In this document: one piece after another, positions 19,211 to 29,414 of the stretch | How the letters are laid out: every line of letters starts with the position of its first letter | How positions within the stretch are numbered: position 1 is the first letter of the stretch | DNA from: Pseudomonas pohangensis | GTDB lineage: Bacteria; Pseudomonadota; Gammaproteobacteria; Pseudomonadales; Pseudomonadaceae | DNA: 64,000 nucleotides | Direction: 5' to 3' | Assembly: GCF_900105995.1 (NCBI RefSeq) | Contig: NZ_LT629785.1 | Coordinates: forward strand, 1,922,001-1,986,000 | The notes under the pieces: model-generated | What the model was told of the DNA's origin: nothing | Seen by the model: only the letters and a program-made list of their open reading frames with translations | The model's database searches: none | Translations under genes and position numbers: made by a program

Positions 19211-20449
19211 TTAGTCGCCCTGACGGTCCGGCGCATCGAGTTCAAAGGCTGTGTGCAGAGCGCGCACCGCAAGTTCCAGATACTTCTCCTCGATCACCAC
19301 CGAAACCTTGATTTCCGAGGTGGAGATCATCTGGATATTGATGTTTTCCTTTGCCAGCGCCTCGAACATCCGGCTGGCAACACCCGCATGCGAACGCATG
19401 CCGACACCCACGATCGAGACCTTGGCAATATTGAAGTCGCCGCCAGCTTCGCGGGCACCGATGTTTTCGGCCGTTGCGCGCAGGATTTCCAGGGCATTGG
19501 CGTAATCATTGCGGTGAACGGTAAAGGTGAAATCCGTGGTGTTATCGTGCGAAACGTTCTGCACGATCATATCCACTTCGATATTCGCCGCACTGACCGG
19601 ACCGAGAATCTTGAATGCCACGCCAGGCGTATCCGGCACACCGCGAATCGTCAGCTTGGCCTCATCACGATTAAAGGCTATACCGGAAATGATTGGCTGC
19701 TCCATGGACTCTTCCTCGTCAAGGGTAATGAGGGTGCCCGGCCCCTCCTGAAAGCTGTGCAGTACACGCAGCGGGACATTGTATTTGCCGGCGAATTCCA
19801 CCGAACGGATCTGTAGCACCTTGGAGCCCAGGCTGGCCATTTCCAGCATCTCCTCGAAGGTGATTTTTTCCAGACGACGGGCCTGCGGAACTACCCGCGG
19901 ATCCGTGGTGTACACGCCATCCACATCGGTATAGATCTGGCACTCGTCGGCCTTGAGTGCGGCAGCCAGCGCCACACCGGTAGTATCCGAACCGCCGCGG
20001 CCCAGCGTGGTGATGTTGCCGTGCTCGTCGACACCCTGAAATCCTGCAACCACCACGACCCGCCCGGCCTTGAGGTCGGCGCGCAGTTTCTGGTCATCTA
20101 TCTGCAGAATCCGCGCCTTGGTGTGCGCACTGTCCGTCAGAATCCGCACCTGGCTGCCGGTGTAGGAAACCGTCGGCACACCCAGCTTGATCAACGCCAT
20201 GGAAAGCAGGGCGATGGTCACCTGCTCGCCGGTGGATAGCATCACATCCAGTTCACGACCCACCGGCTGACCATCGGTCACCTGGTTGGCCAGATCGATC
20301 AGGCGATTGGTCTCGCCACTCATGGCCGAAACCACGACCACGATGTCATCACCGTTCTCGCGAAACTTCTTCACTTTCGCTGCAACTTGCTGGATCCGCT
20401 CGACGGTACCCACTGAAGTGCCGCCAAATTTCTGTACGATCAAAGCCAT
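19211..20449 (-). CDS. lysC: Aspartate kinase
   Basis: Phosphorylates aspartate, the first step to lysine, threonine, methionine and diaminopimelate. It is 412 residues, with an N-terminal kinase domain (VQKFGGTSVGTVERIQ; then GFQGVDEHGNITTLGRGGSDTT) and two C-terminal ACT domains (for example VSIVGVGMRSHAGVA) for lysine/threonine feedback. An in-frame ATG at 19705 (MEQPIISGIAF), preceded by GAGGAAGAG, could start a separate regulatory beta subunit of 164 residues, as known for class II aspartokinases. The gene lies between alaS and rsmA on the same strand. Confidence 0.97.
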   Translation of the reverse strand: MALIVQKFGGTSVGTVERIQQVAAKVKKFRENGDDIVVVVSAMSGETNRLIDLANQVTDGQPVGRELDVMLSTGEQVTIALLSMALIKLGVPTVSYTGSQVRILTDSAHTKARILQIDDQKLRADLKAGRVVVVAGFQGVDEHGNITTLGRGGSDTTGVALAAALKADECQIYTDVDGVYTTDPRVVPQARRLEKITFEEMLEMASLGSKVLQIRSVEFAGKYNVPLRVLHSFQEGPGTLITLDEEESMEQPIISGIAFNRDEAKLTIRGVPDTPGVAFKILGPVSAANIEVDMIVQNVSHDNTTDFTFTVHRNDYANALEILRATAENIGAREAGGDFNIAKVSIVGVGMRSHAGVASRMFEALAKENINIQMISTSEIKVSVVIEEKYLELAVRALHTAFELDAPDRQGD

Positions 20450-20550
20450 ATAAAAAGCCGCCTGATGCCTCGGAGGGCGCCCATTAGACCCACATCGGGC
20501 CAGACTGCCAAGGCCTGGCGGACGCGCTGCAGGCCTTGACGTTGATTAAT

Positions 20551-23175
20551 TTACAGCGTGCTTTCGACGAAAGTGACAGCCAGGGCCAGCGCCGCGTCGA
20601 GCTTGCCGGTATCCGAGCCGCCGCCTTGCGCCATATCCGGACGACCGCCACCCTTGCCACCGACTGCTGCAGCGGCCTGACGCATCAGGTCCCCGGCCTT
20701 GAGCTTGCCGGTCAACGACTGGGTGACGCCCGCCACCAGCACAACCTTGTCTTCCTGCACGCCGCCCAGAAGAATCAGTGCATCGCCCAGCTTGTTCTTC
20801 AGCTGATCCACCATCGCCAGCAGCGCCTTGCCATCCAGTCCGTCAACACGGCTGGCCAGCACTTTGACCCCCTTGATCTCGATGGCAGCAGCGGCCAGAT
20901 CATTACCCGCTGCGCTCGCAGCCTTGGCTTTGGCCTGCTCCAGTTCCTTTTCCAGCTGGCGGTTGCGTTCCAGCAATGCGCTCAACTTGTCCAGGACGTT
21001 GTCACGACTACCCTTGACAAGCGCTGCAGCTTCCTTCAACTGATCATCGGCAGCATTCAGCCACTCCAGTGCACCCGCCGCACTGACGCCTTCGATCCGC
21101 CGAACGCCCGCTGCCACACCGCTCTCGCTGATAATCTTGAACAGACCGATATCGCCGGTGCGCGAGGCATGGGTGCCGCCACACAACTCGACAGAAAAGC
21201 CATCGCCCATCGTCAAAACGCGCACCTGGTCACCATACTTCTCGCCGAACAGCGCCATGGCACCCTTGTTACGCGCGGTTTCGATGTCCGTCTCTTCGGT
21301 GACCACCGGTGAATTACTGCGGATCTGTGCATTGACCAGCGTTTCGATCAGCTTGAGCTGTTCCGCTTTCACCGCCTCGAAGTGACTGAAGTCAAACCGC
21401 AGGCGCTGACTGTCAACCAGCGAGCCTTTCTGCTGCACGTGCTCGCCCAGCACCTTGCGCAAGGCTGCGTGCAGCAGGTGCGTGGCCGAATGGTTCAGTG
21501 CAGTCGCCTGGCGCTGTGCCGCTTCGACCTGGGCCTGCAGCGTATCGCCAGGGCGAATCGTGCCAGTCGTCACGCTGCCATGATGCAGAAAAGCCCCGCC
21601 CGCCTTGGTCGTATCGCTTACATCGAAACGTACGCCGGCACCATAAAGATAACCGCAATCACCTACCTGACCGCCTGACTCGGCGTAGAACGGCGTGCGA
21701 TCCAGCACGATCACACCGTCCTCACCGGCATTCAGACTCTCGACCGCAACGCCGGCCTTGAACAGCGCAAGCACCCTGCCCTCGCCTGCAGTGCCTGCAT
21801 AACCGGTAAAAACAGTATCCGCATCCACCTTGACCAGGCTGTTGTAGTCCATGGCAAAAGTGCTGGCCGAGCGGGCACGCTCGCGCTGGGCCTGCATCTC
21901 GCGCTCGAAGCCCTCTTCATCCAGAGTCAGGTTCCGCTCGCGGGCAATATCTGCGGTCAGGTCAACCGGAAAGCCAAAGGTGTCATACAGCTTGAACACC
22001 ACATCCCCGGGGATCACCGTACCTTCGAGCTCGGTCAGATCCTGTTCGAGAATCCGCAAGCCCTGCTCCAGGGTCTTGGCAAACTGTTCTTCCTCGGTTT
22101 TCAGCACGCGTTCGATCTGTGCCTGCTGCTGGCGCAACTCGGGAAAAGCCTCACCCATCTCGGCGACTAGTGCAGCGACAATCTGATAGAAGAAACTGCC
22201 CCTGGCACCCAGTTTGTTGCCGTGACGGCAGGCCCGGCGGACGATGCGCCGCAACACGTAACCGCGACCTTCATTGGACGGTGTCACGCCATCGGCAATC
22301 AGGAAGCCACAGGAACGGATGTGGTCCGCCACCACTTTCAGTGAGGCCTGGCCCTCATTGGCACAACCGATGGCACTGGCAGCCGCATTGAGCAGGCTCT
22401 GGAACAGGTCGATTTCATAGTTCGAGTTGACGTGCTGCAACACCGCGCTGATTCGCTCAAGGCCCATGCCGGTGTCCACACTCGGCGCCGGCAGCGGGTG
22501 CATGACCCCATCGGCCGTACGGTTGAACTGCATGAACACGTTGTTCCAGATCTCGATGTAACGGTCACCATCCTCTTCGGCAGAGCCCGGCGGGCCGCCC
22601 CAGATATGCTCGCCATGGTCGAAGAAGATTTCCGTGCAAGGGCCGCAAGGCCCGGTATCGCCCATCGCCCAGAAGTTGTCCGAAGCGTAAGGCGCACCCT
22701 TGTTGTCACCGATGCGGATCATGCGCTCGGCCGGAACCCCGACTTCCTTGTGCCAGATATCGTAGGCCTCATCATCACTGGCATAGACCGTGACCCAGAG
22801 CTTTTCCCTGGGCAGATTCAGCCACTGCTCCGAAGTCAGAAACTCCCATGCGTAATGAATGGCTTCACGCTTGAAATAATCGCCGAAGCTGAAGTTGCCG
22901 AGCATTTCAAAAAAGGTGTGATGGCGCGCGGTATAGCCGACATTTTCCAGATCGTTATGCTTGCCGCCTGCACGTACACACTTCTGGCTCGACACCGCAC
23001 GCGTGTAGGCACGCTTTTCCAGACCAAGAAAACAGTCCTTGAACTGGTTCATCCCGGCGTTGGTGAACAGCAGGGTCGGATCATTCGCCGGAATCAGCGA
23101 ACTTGAAGGCACACGGGCATGCCCCTTTTGCTCAAAGAACTGCAGGAAGGCTTCACGAATTTCAGCGCTTTTCAT
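20551..23175 (-). CDS. alaS: Alanyl-tRNA synthetase
   Basis: Charges tRNA-Ala; 874 residues, full length. The N-terminal class II core includes [11 protein letters not shown] and [19 protein letters not shown]. The editing domain has [11 protein letters not shown] and the metal site [12 protein letters not shown]-terminal coiled coil and C-Ala domain with [15 protein letters not shown] follow. Start [15 protein letters not shown] at 23175 matches the family; the longer open frame lacks conserved sequence. Next downstream is lysC, 101 bp away. Confidence 0.98.
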   Translation of the reverse strand: MKSAEIREAFLQFFEQKGHARVPSSSLIPANDPTLLFTNAGMNQFKDCFLGLEKRAYTRAVSSQKCVRAGGKHNDLENVGYTARHHTFFEMLGNFSFGDYFKREAIHYAWEFLTSEQWLNLPREKLWVTVYASDDEAYDIWHKEVGVPAERMIRIGDNKGAPYASDNFWAMGDTGPCGPCTEIFFDHGEHIWGGPPGSAEEDGDRYIEIWNNVFMQFNRTADGVMHPLPAPSVDTGMGLERISAVLQHVNSNYEIDLFQSLLNAAASAIGCANEGQASLKVVADHIRSCGFLIADGVTPSNEGRGYVLRRIVRRACRHGNKLGARGSFFYQIVAALVAEMGEAFPELRQQQAQIERVLKTEEEQFAKTLEQGLRILEQDLTELEGTVIPGDVVFKLYDTFGFPVDLTADIARERNLTLDEEGFEREMQAQRERARSASTFAMDYNSLVKVDADTVFTGYAGTAGEGRVLALFKAGVAVESLNAGEDGVIVLDRTPFYAESGGQVGDCGYLYGAGVRFDVSDTTKAGGAFLHHGSVTTGTIRPGDTLQAQVEAAQRQATALNHSATHLLHAALRKVLGEHVQQKGSLVDSQRLRFDFSHFEAVKAEQLKLIETLVNAQIRSNSPVVTEETDIETARNKGAMALFGEKYGDQVRVLTMGDGFSVELCGGTHASRTGDIGLFKIISESGVAAGVRRIEGVSAAGALEWLNAADDQLKEAAALVKGSRDNVLDKLSALLERNRQLEKELEQAKAKAASAAGNDLAAAAIEIKGVKVLASRVDGLDGKALLAMVDQLKNKLGDALILLGGVQEDKVVLVAGVTQSLTGKLKAGDLMRQAAAAVGGKGGGRPDMAQGGGSDTGKLDAALALAVTFVESTL

Positions 23176-23527
23176 GGGAACTCTCGGGGCTTGTACGGAC
23201 GTGGATTGCCGGCAAAGGGCCGTATTATATAGGCCTCGGCCAAAGCGTGTAGTGCTTTCTATGCCAGACACAGCTGAACTGCCTGTGCAGACTTGATCAA
23301 CAGGACGCGAATGCACCTTTCGACTTCAAATTTTGCCGGCTATCCGGTCATTACATTCACAACTGAACTGACCGGTCATTTGCAGACCGGCGTTCGATAA
23401 AATTCTCGCCAGACCCTCGCCCCCGACCACAAGGGCTGGATATAATGCCCAGCCGTTAATTGCTTCGGCGTCAGCCTGACCTGCTCACGCCAGCTGCCCT
23501 TCTTCTATATTTTCGAGTTCCTGCATC
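23176..23527. other. Divergent control region of alaS and the aminotransferase gene
   Basis: A 352-bp gap without a gene. A hairpin GGCTGG-loop-CCAGCC at 23434-23454 encloses the hexamer TATAAT (23441-23446), which may be the -10 of the plus-strand aminotransferase gene; no convincing -35 stands upstream. A second TATAAT on the minus strand serves alaS (listed separately). Confidence 0.4.
23224..23229 (-). promoter_or_regulatory. Predicted -10 element for alaS
   Basis: Perfect TATAAT on the minus strand, about 50 bases before the alaS ATG. The -35 is poor (CTACAC at 17 bp spacing), so the site rests on the -10 alone. Confidence 0.4.
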
Positions 23528-24724
23528 ATGAGCCTGTTTTCTGCTGTCGAAATGGCCCCTCGCGATCCGATCCTTGGCCTTAACGAAGCCTTCAATGCAG
23601 ATCAGCGCACAACCAAGGTCAACCTTGGCGTAGGCGTCTATTACAACGAGCAGGGCCGGATCCCCTTGCTGCGCGCTGTTGCAGCTGCAGAAAAAGCCCG
23701 CGCCGAGGCACAGACACCCCGCAGTTACTTGCCAATCGAAGGTCTTGCCAGCTACGACCAGTGCGTACAGAAACTGCTTTTCGGCAACGACGCAGCGGTC
23801 CTGAGCGAAGGCCGCGTGGTGACCGCACAGGCCCTCGGCGGCACCGGCGCACTCAAGGTAGGTGCCGACTTTCTCAAGCGCCTGCTGCCCAACGCCGTGG
23901 TTGCAATCAGCGATCCCAGCTGGGAAAACCACCGCGCCCTGTTTGAAGCGGCCGGATTCCCGGTGCAGAACTATCGTTATTACGATGAAGCAAGTCATGG
24001 TCTGAATCGTCAGGGCATGCTTGATGACCTCAAAAACCTGCCGGCACAGTCGATCATCGTATTGCATGCCTGCTGCCACAATCCGACCGGCGTGGATCTC
24101 GAAGCAAGCGACTGGCAGGACGTCCTCGACGTGGTACGCGAGCGCAACCATGTCGCGTTTCTGGATATCGCCTATCAGGGCTTTGGTGACGGCATCGAGG
24201 AAGACGCCACGGCAGTGCGGCTGTTTGCCGAGTCCGGACTGAGCTTCTTTGTCTCCAGCTCATTTTCCAAGTCGTTCAGCCTCTACGGCGAACGGGTCGG
24301 TGCGCTGTCCATCGTTACCGAAACGCGCGAGATGGCTGCGCGAGTACTTTCGCAGGTCAAGCGCGTCATTCGCACCAACTACTCCAACCCCCCTACCCAC
24401 GGCGCCAGTATCGTCGGCGCGGTGCTGGGCAATCCCGAACTAAACAGCCTGTGGCAAGAAGAACTGGCACAAATGCGCGAGCGCATTCGCGGCATGCGTC
24501 AGGCCTTTGTCGAGAAACTCGCGGCAAAAGGCGCATCCCGGGATTTCAGCTTTGTCACCAGACAACGCGGCATGTTTTCTTACTCCGGGCTATCCGCCGG
24601 GCAGGTTGAACGCCTGAAAAACGATTATGGTATCTATGCGGTCAACACCGGACGCATCTGCGTTGCAGCACTCAACGAGCAGAATCTGGACGCAGTGACC
24701 CAGGCGATCGTCGAAGTCCTCTGA
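23528..24724 (+). CDS. tyrB: Aromatic/aspartate aminotransferase
   Basis: PLP aminotransferase of subfamily I-alpha, 398 residues. PLP-lysine lies in SSSFSKSFSLYGERVGAL; HACCHNPTGVDLEASDW and the C-terminal GRICVAALN are family marks. Members transaminate aspartate, tyrosine and phenylalanine with 2-oxoglutarate; the exact preference is not readable from sequence, so the symbol is approximate. The start MSLFSAVEMAPRDPILGL at 23528 is canonical. It diverges from alaS and is followed by tRNA-Asn with its own promoter. Confidence 0.92.
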   Translation: MSLFSAVEMAPRDPILGLNEAFNADQRTTKVNLGVGVYYNEQGRIPLLRAVAAAEKARAEAQTPRSYLPIEGLASYDQCVQKLLFGNDAAVLSEGRVVTAQALGGTGALKVGADFLKRLLPNAVVAISDPSWENHRALFEAAGFPVQNYRYYDEASHGLNRQGMLDDLKNLPAQSIIVLHACCHNPTGVDLEASDWQDVLDVVRERNHVAFLDIAYQGFGDGIEEDATAVRLFAESGLSFFVSSSFSKSFSLYGERVGALSIVTETREMAARVLSQVKRVIRTNYSNPPTHGASIVGAVLGNPELNSLWQEELAQMRERIRGMRQAFVEKLAAKGASRDFSFVTRQRGMFSYSGLSAGQVERLKNDYGIYAVNTGRICVAALNEQNLDAVTQAIVEVL

Positions 24725-24759
24725 GGCGTGAAAACTGGCGTGTTGCATGCGCACCGAGG

Positions 24760-24787
24760 TTGACTTCTTTTTTCAATTTATTAGGAT
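24760..24787 (+). promoter_or_regulatory. Predicted sigma-70 promoter of tRNA-Asn
   Basis: -35 TTGACT (24760-24765) and -10 TAGGAT (24782-24787) with a 16-bp spacer, ending 12 bases before the tRNA 5' end. Confidence 0.6.
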
Positions 24788-24799
24788 TTGCAGCGTCAT

Positions 24800-24875
24800 T
24801 CCGCGATAGCTCAGTCGGTAGAGCAAATGACTGTTAATCATTGGGTCCCTGGTTCGAGTCCAGGTCGCGGAGCCA
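24800..24875 (+). tRNA. tRNA-Asn (GTT)
   Basis: A 76-nt cloverleaf. Acceptor TCCGCGA/TCGCGGA, D-loop AGCTCAGTCGGTAGAGC, anticodon GTT in loop CTGTTAA, T-arm CCTGGTTCGAGTCCAGG, encoded CCA. Confidence 0.97.
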
Positions 24876-24880
24876 AACAC

Positions 24881-24912
24881 AAAGCCCCCGGCATCTGCCG
24901 GGGGCTTTTTTT
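24881..24912 (+). terminator. Intrinsic terminator after tRNA-Asn
   Basis: Stem AAAGCCCCCGGCA pairs with TGCCGGGGGCTTT across a two-base loop and runs into seven T. A strong rho-independent terminator a few bases after the tRNA. Confidence 0.93.
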
Positions 24913-24977
24913 GTAGTGGGTTTTACGTGAGTTGCCAGAAGCGGCAACAACACTGAAATCCCTGCTGCAGATGAAAC

Positions 24978-25313
24978 TCAGTTGACGCTGAGCTTGGCGC
25001 GGTTCTTTTCCAGTGTAGCTGCACCGATGCCCTTCACTTCCAGCAGCTCATCCACAGATGTGAAATCACCATTGGCCTGACGGTGCGCAACGATAGCCTT
25101 GGCCTTGACCGCACCAACTCCCACCAGTTCGCGCTCGAGCGTCAGTTCATCGGCCGTATTCAGATTGACCACGACCACCTGAGCTGGTGCCTGAACAGCT
25201 TGAACCGCAGCAGATTTGGCAACTTGAGGGGCGGCGCTCTCGGCAGCAGAAGCTGCAACAGAAACACCAATCAGAAGGGGAAACAACAGACCAGCAAATA
25301 CAGATTTACGCAT
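24978..25313 (-). CDS. ComEA-like helix-hairpin-helix DNA-binding exported protein
   Basis: A 111-residue exported protein. A signal peptide ends near residue 23 (LLIGVSVAASAAES), an Ala/Gln/Val-rich linker follows, then a ComEA-type tandem helix-hairpin-helix: VNLNTADELTLERELVGVG and FTSVDELLEVKGIGAATLEK. ComEA binds incoming DNA in the periplasm during natural transformation and pilus retraction; small Pseudomonas homologues are usually annotated as competence proteins without proof. It is the gene directly downstream (113 bp) of the WbpM-like gene, a position also known in Pseudomonas aeruginosa. Confidence 0.85.
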   Translation of the reverse strand: MRKSVFAGLLFPLLIGVSVAASAAESAAPQVAKSAAVQAVQAPAQVVVVNLNTADELTLERELVGVGAVKAKAIVAHRQANGDFTSVDELLEVKGIGAATLEKNRAKLSVN

Positions 25314-25426
25314 GATGAAGACTCCATGTCATAGGGAAAGCACAGCAGTTCCTTGGCTGTGCAGACTTCAAAATAGCTTGGGTTCCTCGTCTGTCAAATT
25401 GACCTGATAAATTTTTCTCGTTCGAG

Positions 25427-27412
25427 TCAGGCCATGCGCTGCAGGTAAACCCAGTCGACGATTTCGCTTTCCGGAGCATAGCCGTTGACCAGGCTACACA
25501 GCTGTTTACGCACATGCCCGTAGTCGTCAGCTTCAAGTGCTGCAAAAAGCATCTGCAGAGCCTCGGCAAGCTCAGGCCAGGATACAAACTCTTCGTTGGC
25601 GCGCATGATCATCGGGTGTTCTGTCGGAGTCACATTGTCGCCAATCAGCAACTCCTCATAGAGCTTCTCACCAGGCCTCAAGCCGGTGAACTCAATGGCA
25701 ATATCCCCTTCCTGATTACTCTCAGAGCGGACACTCAAGCCCGACAGCCTGACCATCTTCTGGGCCAGTTCAAATATCTTCACCGGCTCGCCCATATCCA
25801 GAACAAACACATCTCCACCCTGCCCCATCGCACCTGCCTGAATCACCAGCTGGGCTGCCTCGGGAATGGTCATGAAGTAGCGGGTGATCTCCGGATGGGT
25901 AACAGTTACCGGTCCACCCTGTTCAATCTGCTGGCGGAATAACGGAATCACCGATCCGGATGAACCCAGAACGTTGCCGAAACGCACCATGGTAAAGCGG
26001 GTCTGGTTTATCGTTGACTCACTGTTCCCGTCGAGCAGTAGCGGCTTAGCCTCACGACTCAACGCCTGCAACAGCATTTCAGCCAGACGCTTGCTGCAAC
26101 CCATGACATTGGTTGGACGTACAGCCTTGTCAGTAGAAATCAGCACAAAATTGGCCACGCCAGCCCGGACGGCAGCCTGAGCAACCATCAGCGTGCCCTG
26201 GACGTTGTTCAGTACACCCTCGGCGATATTGTGCTCCACAATGGGCACATGCTTGTACGCTGCAGCGTGGTAGATAGTGTCCACCTGCCAGCTGCTCATC
26301 AGGTCCTGCAGACGTCGCTGGTTACGCACTGTGCCGAGAATCGATATCAGTTTGATGGGCAAGGACTCAATACGGATTCTATTTTCCAGCTCCGTTTGAA
26401 TGCTGTAGAGGTTGAACTCACTGTGCTCAAAAAGAATCAGACAGGAAGGTGAAGTTGCCAGTATCTGCCAACACAACTCAGAACCGATTGAACCTCCCGC
26501 ACCGGTAACCATGACTACCTTTTCCCTGATGCAGCGCTCAAAAAGCTCCTGCTGTGGAGGCACAGCATCCCGGCCCAACAAGTCAGCAATCTCCACTTCC
26601 TGAAGATCGCTGACGCTGACCCGTCCCGCCGCCAGATCCATGAAGCCCGGGATACTGCGAACCCGCAGCGGAAAATGACCTAATGAGTCCAGAATTTCTT
26701 TTCGACGTGAGCGGCTGGCAGAAGGAATTGCCAGCAGCACTTCTTCAGCCCCCGTGTCACTTAGCATTTGCTCAACCCGGGAAGGCTCATAGACTTGCAG
26801 CCCGGATATCACTCGACTGACGATGCCCTCGTCATCATCGATAAAAGCTACAGGCAGCATTCCTTTGCCCATTCTTAACGCTGTAACCAACTGGTTACCT
26901 GCGGCGCCGGCACCGTAAATGGCAACCTTCACCTGCTGGTCATTTCGTTGAAAAGGCTTTTGCCTGCTGAACAAGCTGCCGACGAAATATTGCCGCATGA
27001 GAAGACGGACGCCGCCCACCAGCAGCAATGTCAGGCACCAATATATGAAAACCACCGAGCGCGGCATCAGCGCATCAGGCCGAACCACGTAAATGGCCAC
27101 CGCAAGAAGCAGTGTTGAAAGAGTGACCGCATTGAAGATAGTCAGCAGTGCATTGCCATCAAAGTACCGCAGAACTGCACGGTACAAACCAAATCGAATA
27201 AACAATGGAATGGCCGTCAATGGCGCCACTAAGAACAGCCACAAATACTCACCGAACGGGTCTATCAACTGATCAACACCCAAACGGATCGTAAAGGACA
27301 GCCAGACAGCCAGCCAGACCAGGCAAATATCTACAATGACCTGCAACGCACGCTTAAAACTACGCGGCCTTTGAACCAGCCAATGGCGCAGACTTCTGGC
27401 ACTTATACTCAA
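25427..27412 (-). CDS. wbpM: WbpM/FlaA1-type nucleotide-sugar 4,6-dehydratase, membrane-bound
   Basis: Inner-membrane UDP-GlcNAc 4,6-dehydratase-type enzyme of the PglF/WbpM group, 661 residues. Four hydrophobic segments occupy about residues 20-130, followed by a CoA/NAD-binding-like fold (IYGAGAAGNQLV), then the catalytic SDR domain with VTGAGGSIGSE and the MGCSK active-site segment after STDKAVRPTN, lacking the usual Tyr as in WbpM. It makes the 4-keto-6-deoxy precursor for N-acetyl-D-fucosamine or quinovosamine. Start is TTG at 27412: the sequence GGGGAGTAAGATTTG puts a good Shine-Dalgarno six bases before it, and it overlaps the wbpL stop by three bases. Confidence 0.93.
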   Translation of the reverse strand: MSISARSLRHWLVQRPRSFKRALQVIVDICLVWLAVWLSFTIRLGVDQLIDPFGEYLWLFLVAPLTAIPLFIRFGLYRAVLRYFDGNALLTIFNAVTLSTLLLAVAIYVVRPDALMPRSVVFIYWCLTLLLVGGVRLLMRQYFVGSLFSRQKPFQRNDQQVKVAIYGAGAAGNQLVTALRMGKGMLPVAFIDDDEGIVSRVISGLQVYEPSRVEQMLSDTGAEEVLLAIPSASRSRRKEILDSLGHFPLRVRSIPGFMDLAAGRVSVSDLQEVEIADLLGRDAVPPQQELFERCIREKVVMVTGAGGSIGSELCWQILATSPSCLILFEHSEFNLYSIQTELENRIRIESLPIKLISILGTVRNQRRLQDLMSSWQVDTIYHAAAYKHVPIVEHNIAEGVLNNVQGTLMVAQAAVRAGVANFVLISTDKAVRPTNVMGCSKRLAEMLLQALSREAKPLLLDGNSESTINQTRFTMVRFGNVLGSSGSVIPLFRQQIEQGGPVTVTHPEITRYFMTIPEAAQLVIQAGAMGQGGDVFVLDMGEPVKIFELAQKMVRLSGLSVRSESNQEGDIAIEFTGLRPGEKLYEELLIGDNVTPTEHPMIMRANEEFVSWPELAEALQMLFAALEADDYGHVRKQLCSLVNGYAPESEIVDWVYLQRMA

Positions 27413-28446
27413 ATCTTACTCCCCGTATCGAGATCCGAATTAAGCTCGAGTCCCGCGCCAAAACGACGTGCCAATAAAACCAATGGCATATAGGCAATTG
27501 CCACACCTACCAGGCCATCCAGGAGGTGCAATGCAACTAGCATGGCCAAGGGCAGCAACCAACACAGATTGATTAGCGCCACCGCCAGCGTCACCGGCAA
27601 ATGACGACCATAGCGCTGGGTCGCATGCTGATACGCGTGACTGCGATGCGCCTCATAAACCTTGACGCCACGCAATAAGCGCTGAAGCAGAGTCAGAGTC
27701 GCATCGACAATAAAAACGCCGAGCAAAATCAGCCAAACCCACAAAAAAGCCGGATCAAGAGCGGACGACTGAATCGAAAACACACCCAACAACATGCCCA
27801 GAAAACCACTGCCCGCATCCCCCATAAATATCTTGGCGGGTGGAAAGTTCCAAAATAGAAATCCGAGCACTGCGGACGCAAGCAACCCCAGAGGCCATAC
27901 CCCTTGAAAATGCCCCGTCAGCCAAAGCAGGAATGCCCCTCCGAGACAGCAACTGAGCGCCTCAATACTGGCAATACCGTCAATACCGTCCATGAAGTTG
28001 TAAAGATTAAGCAACCACACCAGGTACAACGTAGCCAGCACATTCCCGATCCAGCCCAGGTCAATAACAAAGCCAAACATATCCAAAGCGGGGAGGCCGT
28101 TGAGCCAATAGAGAGCCCAGATTGCAGCACTGAAATGCCCCAGCAAGCGCCAACGTGCAGCAATATGACCGTGATCATCGGCAAAACCCAGTATCGCAAC
28201 GCCTCCGCCAGCCCCGACAAGTGCCAAGGTGGCTGACCAGTCAATTATTCCCAGAAAGTACAGCACCGGCACCGCAAGAAGAAAGCTGACCACAATGGCA
28301 ACCCCGCCGCCTCTGGGTGTAGGCACCGAGTGAGAGCTGCGTGCATTGGGAATATCGATAATGCTTCTAGCCAGCGCATAGCGGCGCAGAGCGCCTGTCA
28401 GAACGCTCGAAAGAAAGGCAACTCCCAGCAGCAACCAGGCAATCAT
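27409..28446 (-). CDS. wbpL: WecA/WbpL-type glycosyl-1-phosphate transferase
   Basis: Polytopic transferase, 345 residues, that moves an N-acetylhexosamine-1-phosphate onto undecaprenyl phosphate to start O-antigen synthesis. It has about ten membrane segments. Family loops are visible: SSHSVPTPRGGGVAI, FADDHGHI (Asp pair for Mg2+), LYNFMDGIDGIAS, and KIFMGDAGSGFLG. Its start overlaps the upstream epimerase stop (ATGA) and its stop overlaps the WbpM-like start, so the end of the cluster is one translationally coupled unit. In Pseudomonas it usually uses UDP-D-FucNAc or UDP-QuiNAc supplied by WbpM and the neighbouring reductase. Confidence 0.93.
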   Translation of the reverse strand: MIAWLLLGVAFLSSVLTGALRRYALARSIIDIPNARSSHSVPTPRGGGVAIVVSFLLAVPVLYFLGIIDWSATLALVGAGGGVAILGFADDHGHIAARWRLLGHFSAAIWALYWLNGLPALDMFGFVIDLGWIGNVLATLYLVWLLNLYNFMDGIDGIASIEALSCCLGGAFLLWLTGHFQGVWPLGLLASAVLGFLFWNFPPAKIFMGDAGSGFLGMLLGVFSIQSSALDPAFLWVWLILLGVFIVDATLTLLQRLLRGVKVYEAHRSHAYQHATQRYGRHLPVTLAVALINLCWLLPLAMLVALHLLDGLVGVAIAYMPLVLLARRFGAGLELNSDLDTGSKI

Positions 28447-29414
28447 TTGCTCCGATGCTCCAGAAAATACTCTGCAGTCTTGCGCAACCCCTCATCCACA
28501 GAAACGGGCGGCGTCCAACCTAATAGCTCACGGGTTTTGCTGATATCCACCTGCAGCGATCCGCATAAGCGTTGGGCTAAGTCCTGCTTGCCCAACAGAC
28601 GCGCGCCAAACTCCAGAAGCCAGGCCGGCACAGGGAGCAAGCGCGCAGGTTTACCTAATGCGCTGGCCATTCTGCGCAACAAATCCGTGGTGGAAAGGTC
28701 TTCACCATCACTGACCAGAAACACCTGGTTGGCTGCCGCCGGATGATCAATGCACGTCACTATCAGATCGACCAGATTATCCAGAGCGACCAGACTGCGC
28801 TTATTGTGAATAGCACCAAAAGGTAAAGGTATGCCCCTGCTTAACCAGCTCATCATGCTTAAGAAATTAGCTTTAACGCCAGGGCCATAAACAAGCACCG
28901 GTCGAATGATCACCACCTCCATACCTGTCTCGGCTGCCAACGCTTGCAGACCCTGTTCGGCTTCACATTTTGAAATCCCGTAAGCATCTTGAGGCCCCAT
29001 CACCCCATTGGGACAGAACGGTATACCCTGCGAAGTGTCCTCGCCATTGACTTTGATTGAGCTAATAAAGATAAAGCGCCGCACTCCAGCAGCTGCAGCT
29101 TGCCGAGCGAGCTGTAGAGTACCCTCAACATTAACCCGTCGAAATTCACTATAGGGATCAGCTGCCTGCTCCTGCATGACATGCACACGAGCTGCACAAT
29201 GAATAACCACATTTACTGAGTTCAACGCTCGCAAGCAGTTCGTTTCAGAAAATAACTCTTGACCGACGAACTGCTCTAATTCTGGAAGCAGCCCCGTTAA
29301 TTTACTCCGACCTATAACGCACACCCGCATGTCAGGACGCGCCAATAATTGGCGTAAGACAGCACCTCCTACAAACCCGCTAGCCCCCGTAAGCAGAATT
29401 TTGAGGGAGGACAC
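28443..29414 (-). CDS. NAD-dependent epimerase/4-reductase of the SDR superfamily (WbpV-like)
   Basis: Extended SDR enzyme, 323 residues, with TGASGFVGGAVLRQLL for NAD(P) binding, FISSIKVNGE, and the YGISKCEAEQGL catalytic segment (Tyr and Lys three apart). Next to WbpL and WbpM it is likely the enzyme reducing the C4 keto group of the WbpM product to UDP-QuiNAc or UDP-FucNAc (Pseudomonas WbpV/FnlA-like logic; substrate inferred from position). The start is GTG at 29414, with GGAGAAATATAA ahead of it. The upstream gene stops one base before. Confidence 0.85.
   Translation of the reverse strand: MSSLKILLTGASGFVGGAVLRQLLARPDMRVCVIGRSKLTGLLPELEQFVGQELFSETNCLRALNSVNVVIHCAARVHVMQEQAADPYSEFRRVNVEGTLQLARQAAAAGVRRFIFISSIKVNGEDTSQGIPFCPNGVMGPQDAYGISKCEAEQGLQALAAETGMEVVIIRPVLVYGPGVKANFLSMMSWLSRGIPLPFGAIHNKRSLVALDNLVDLIVTCIDHPAAANQVFLVSDGEDLSTTDLLRRMASALGKPARLLPVPAWLLEFGARLLGKQDLAQRLCGSLQVDISKTRELLGWTPPVSVDEGLRKTAEYFLEHRSK

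Noticed and set aside
20450..20550. Possible lysine riboswitch upstream of lysC
   Set aside because: Only 101 bp separate alaS and lysC and none of the lysine-riboswitch stems or conserved bases is seen.
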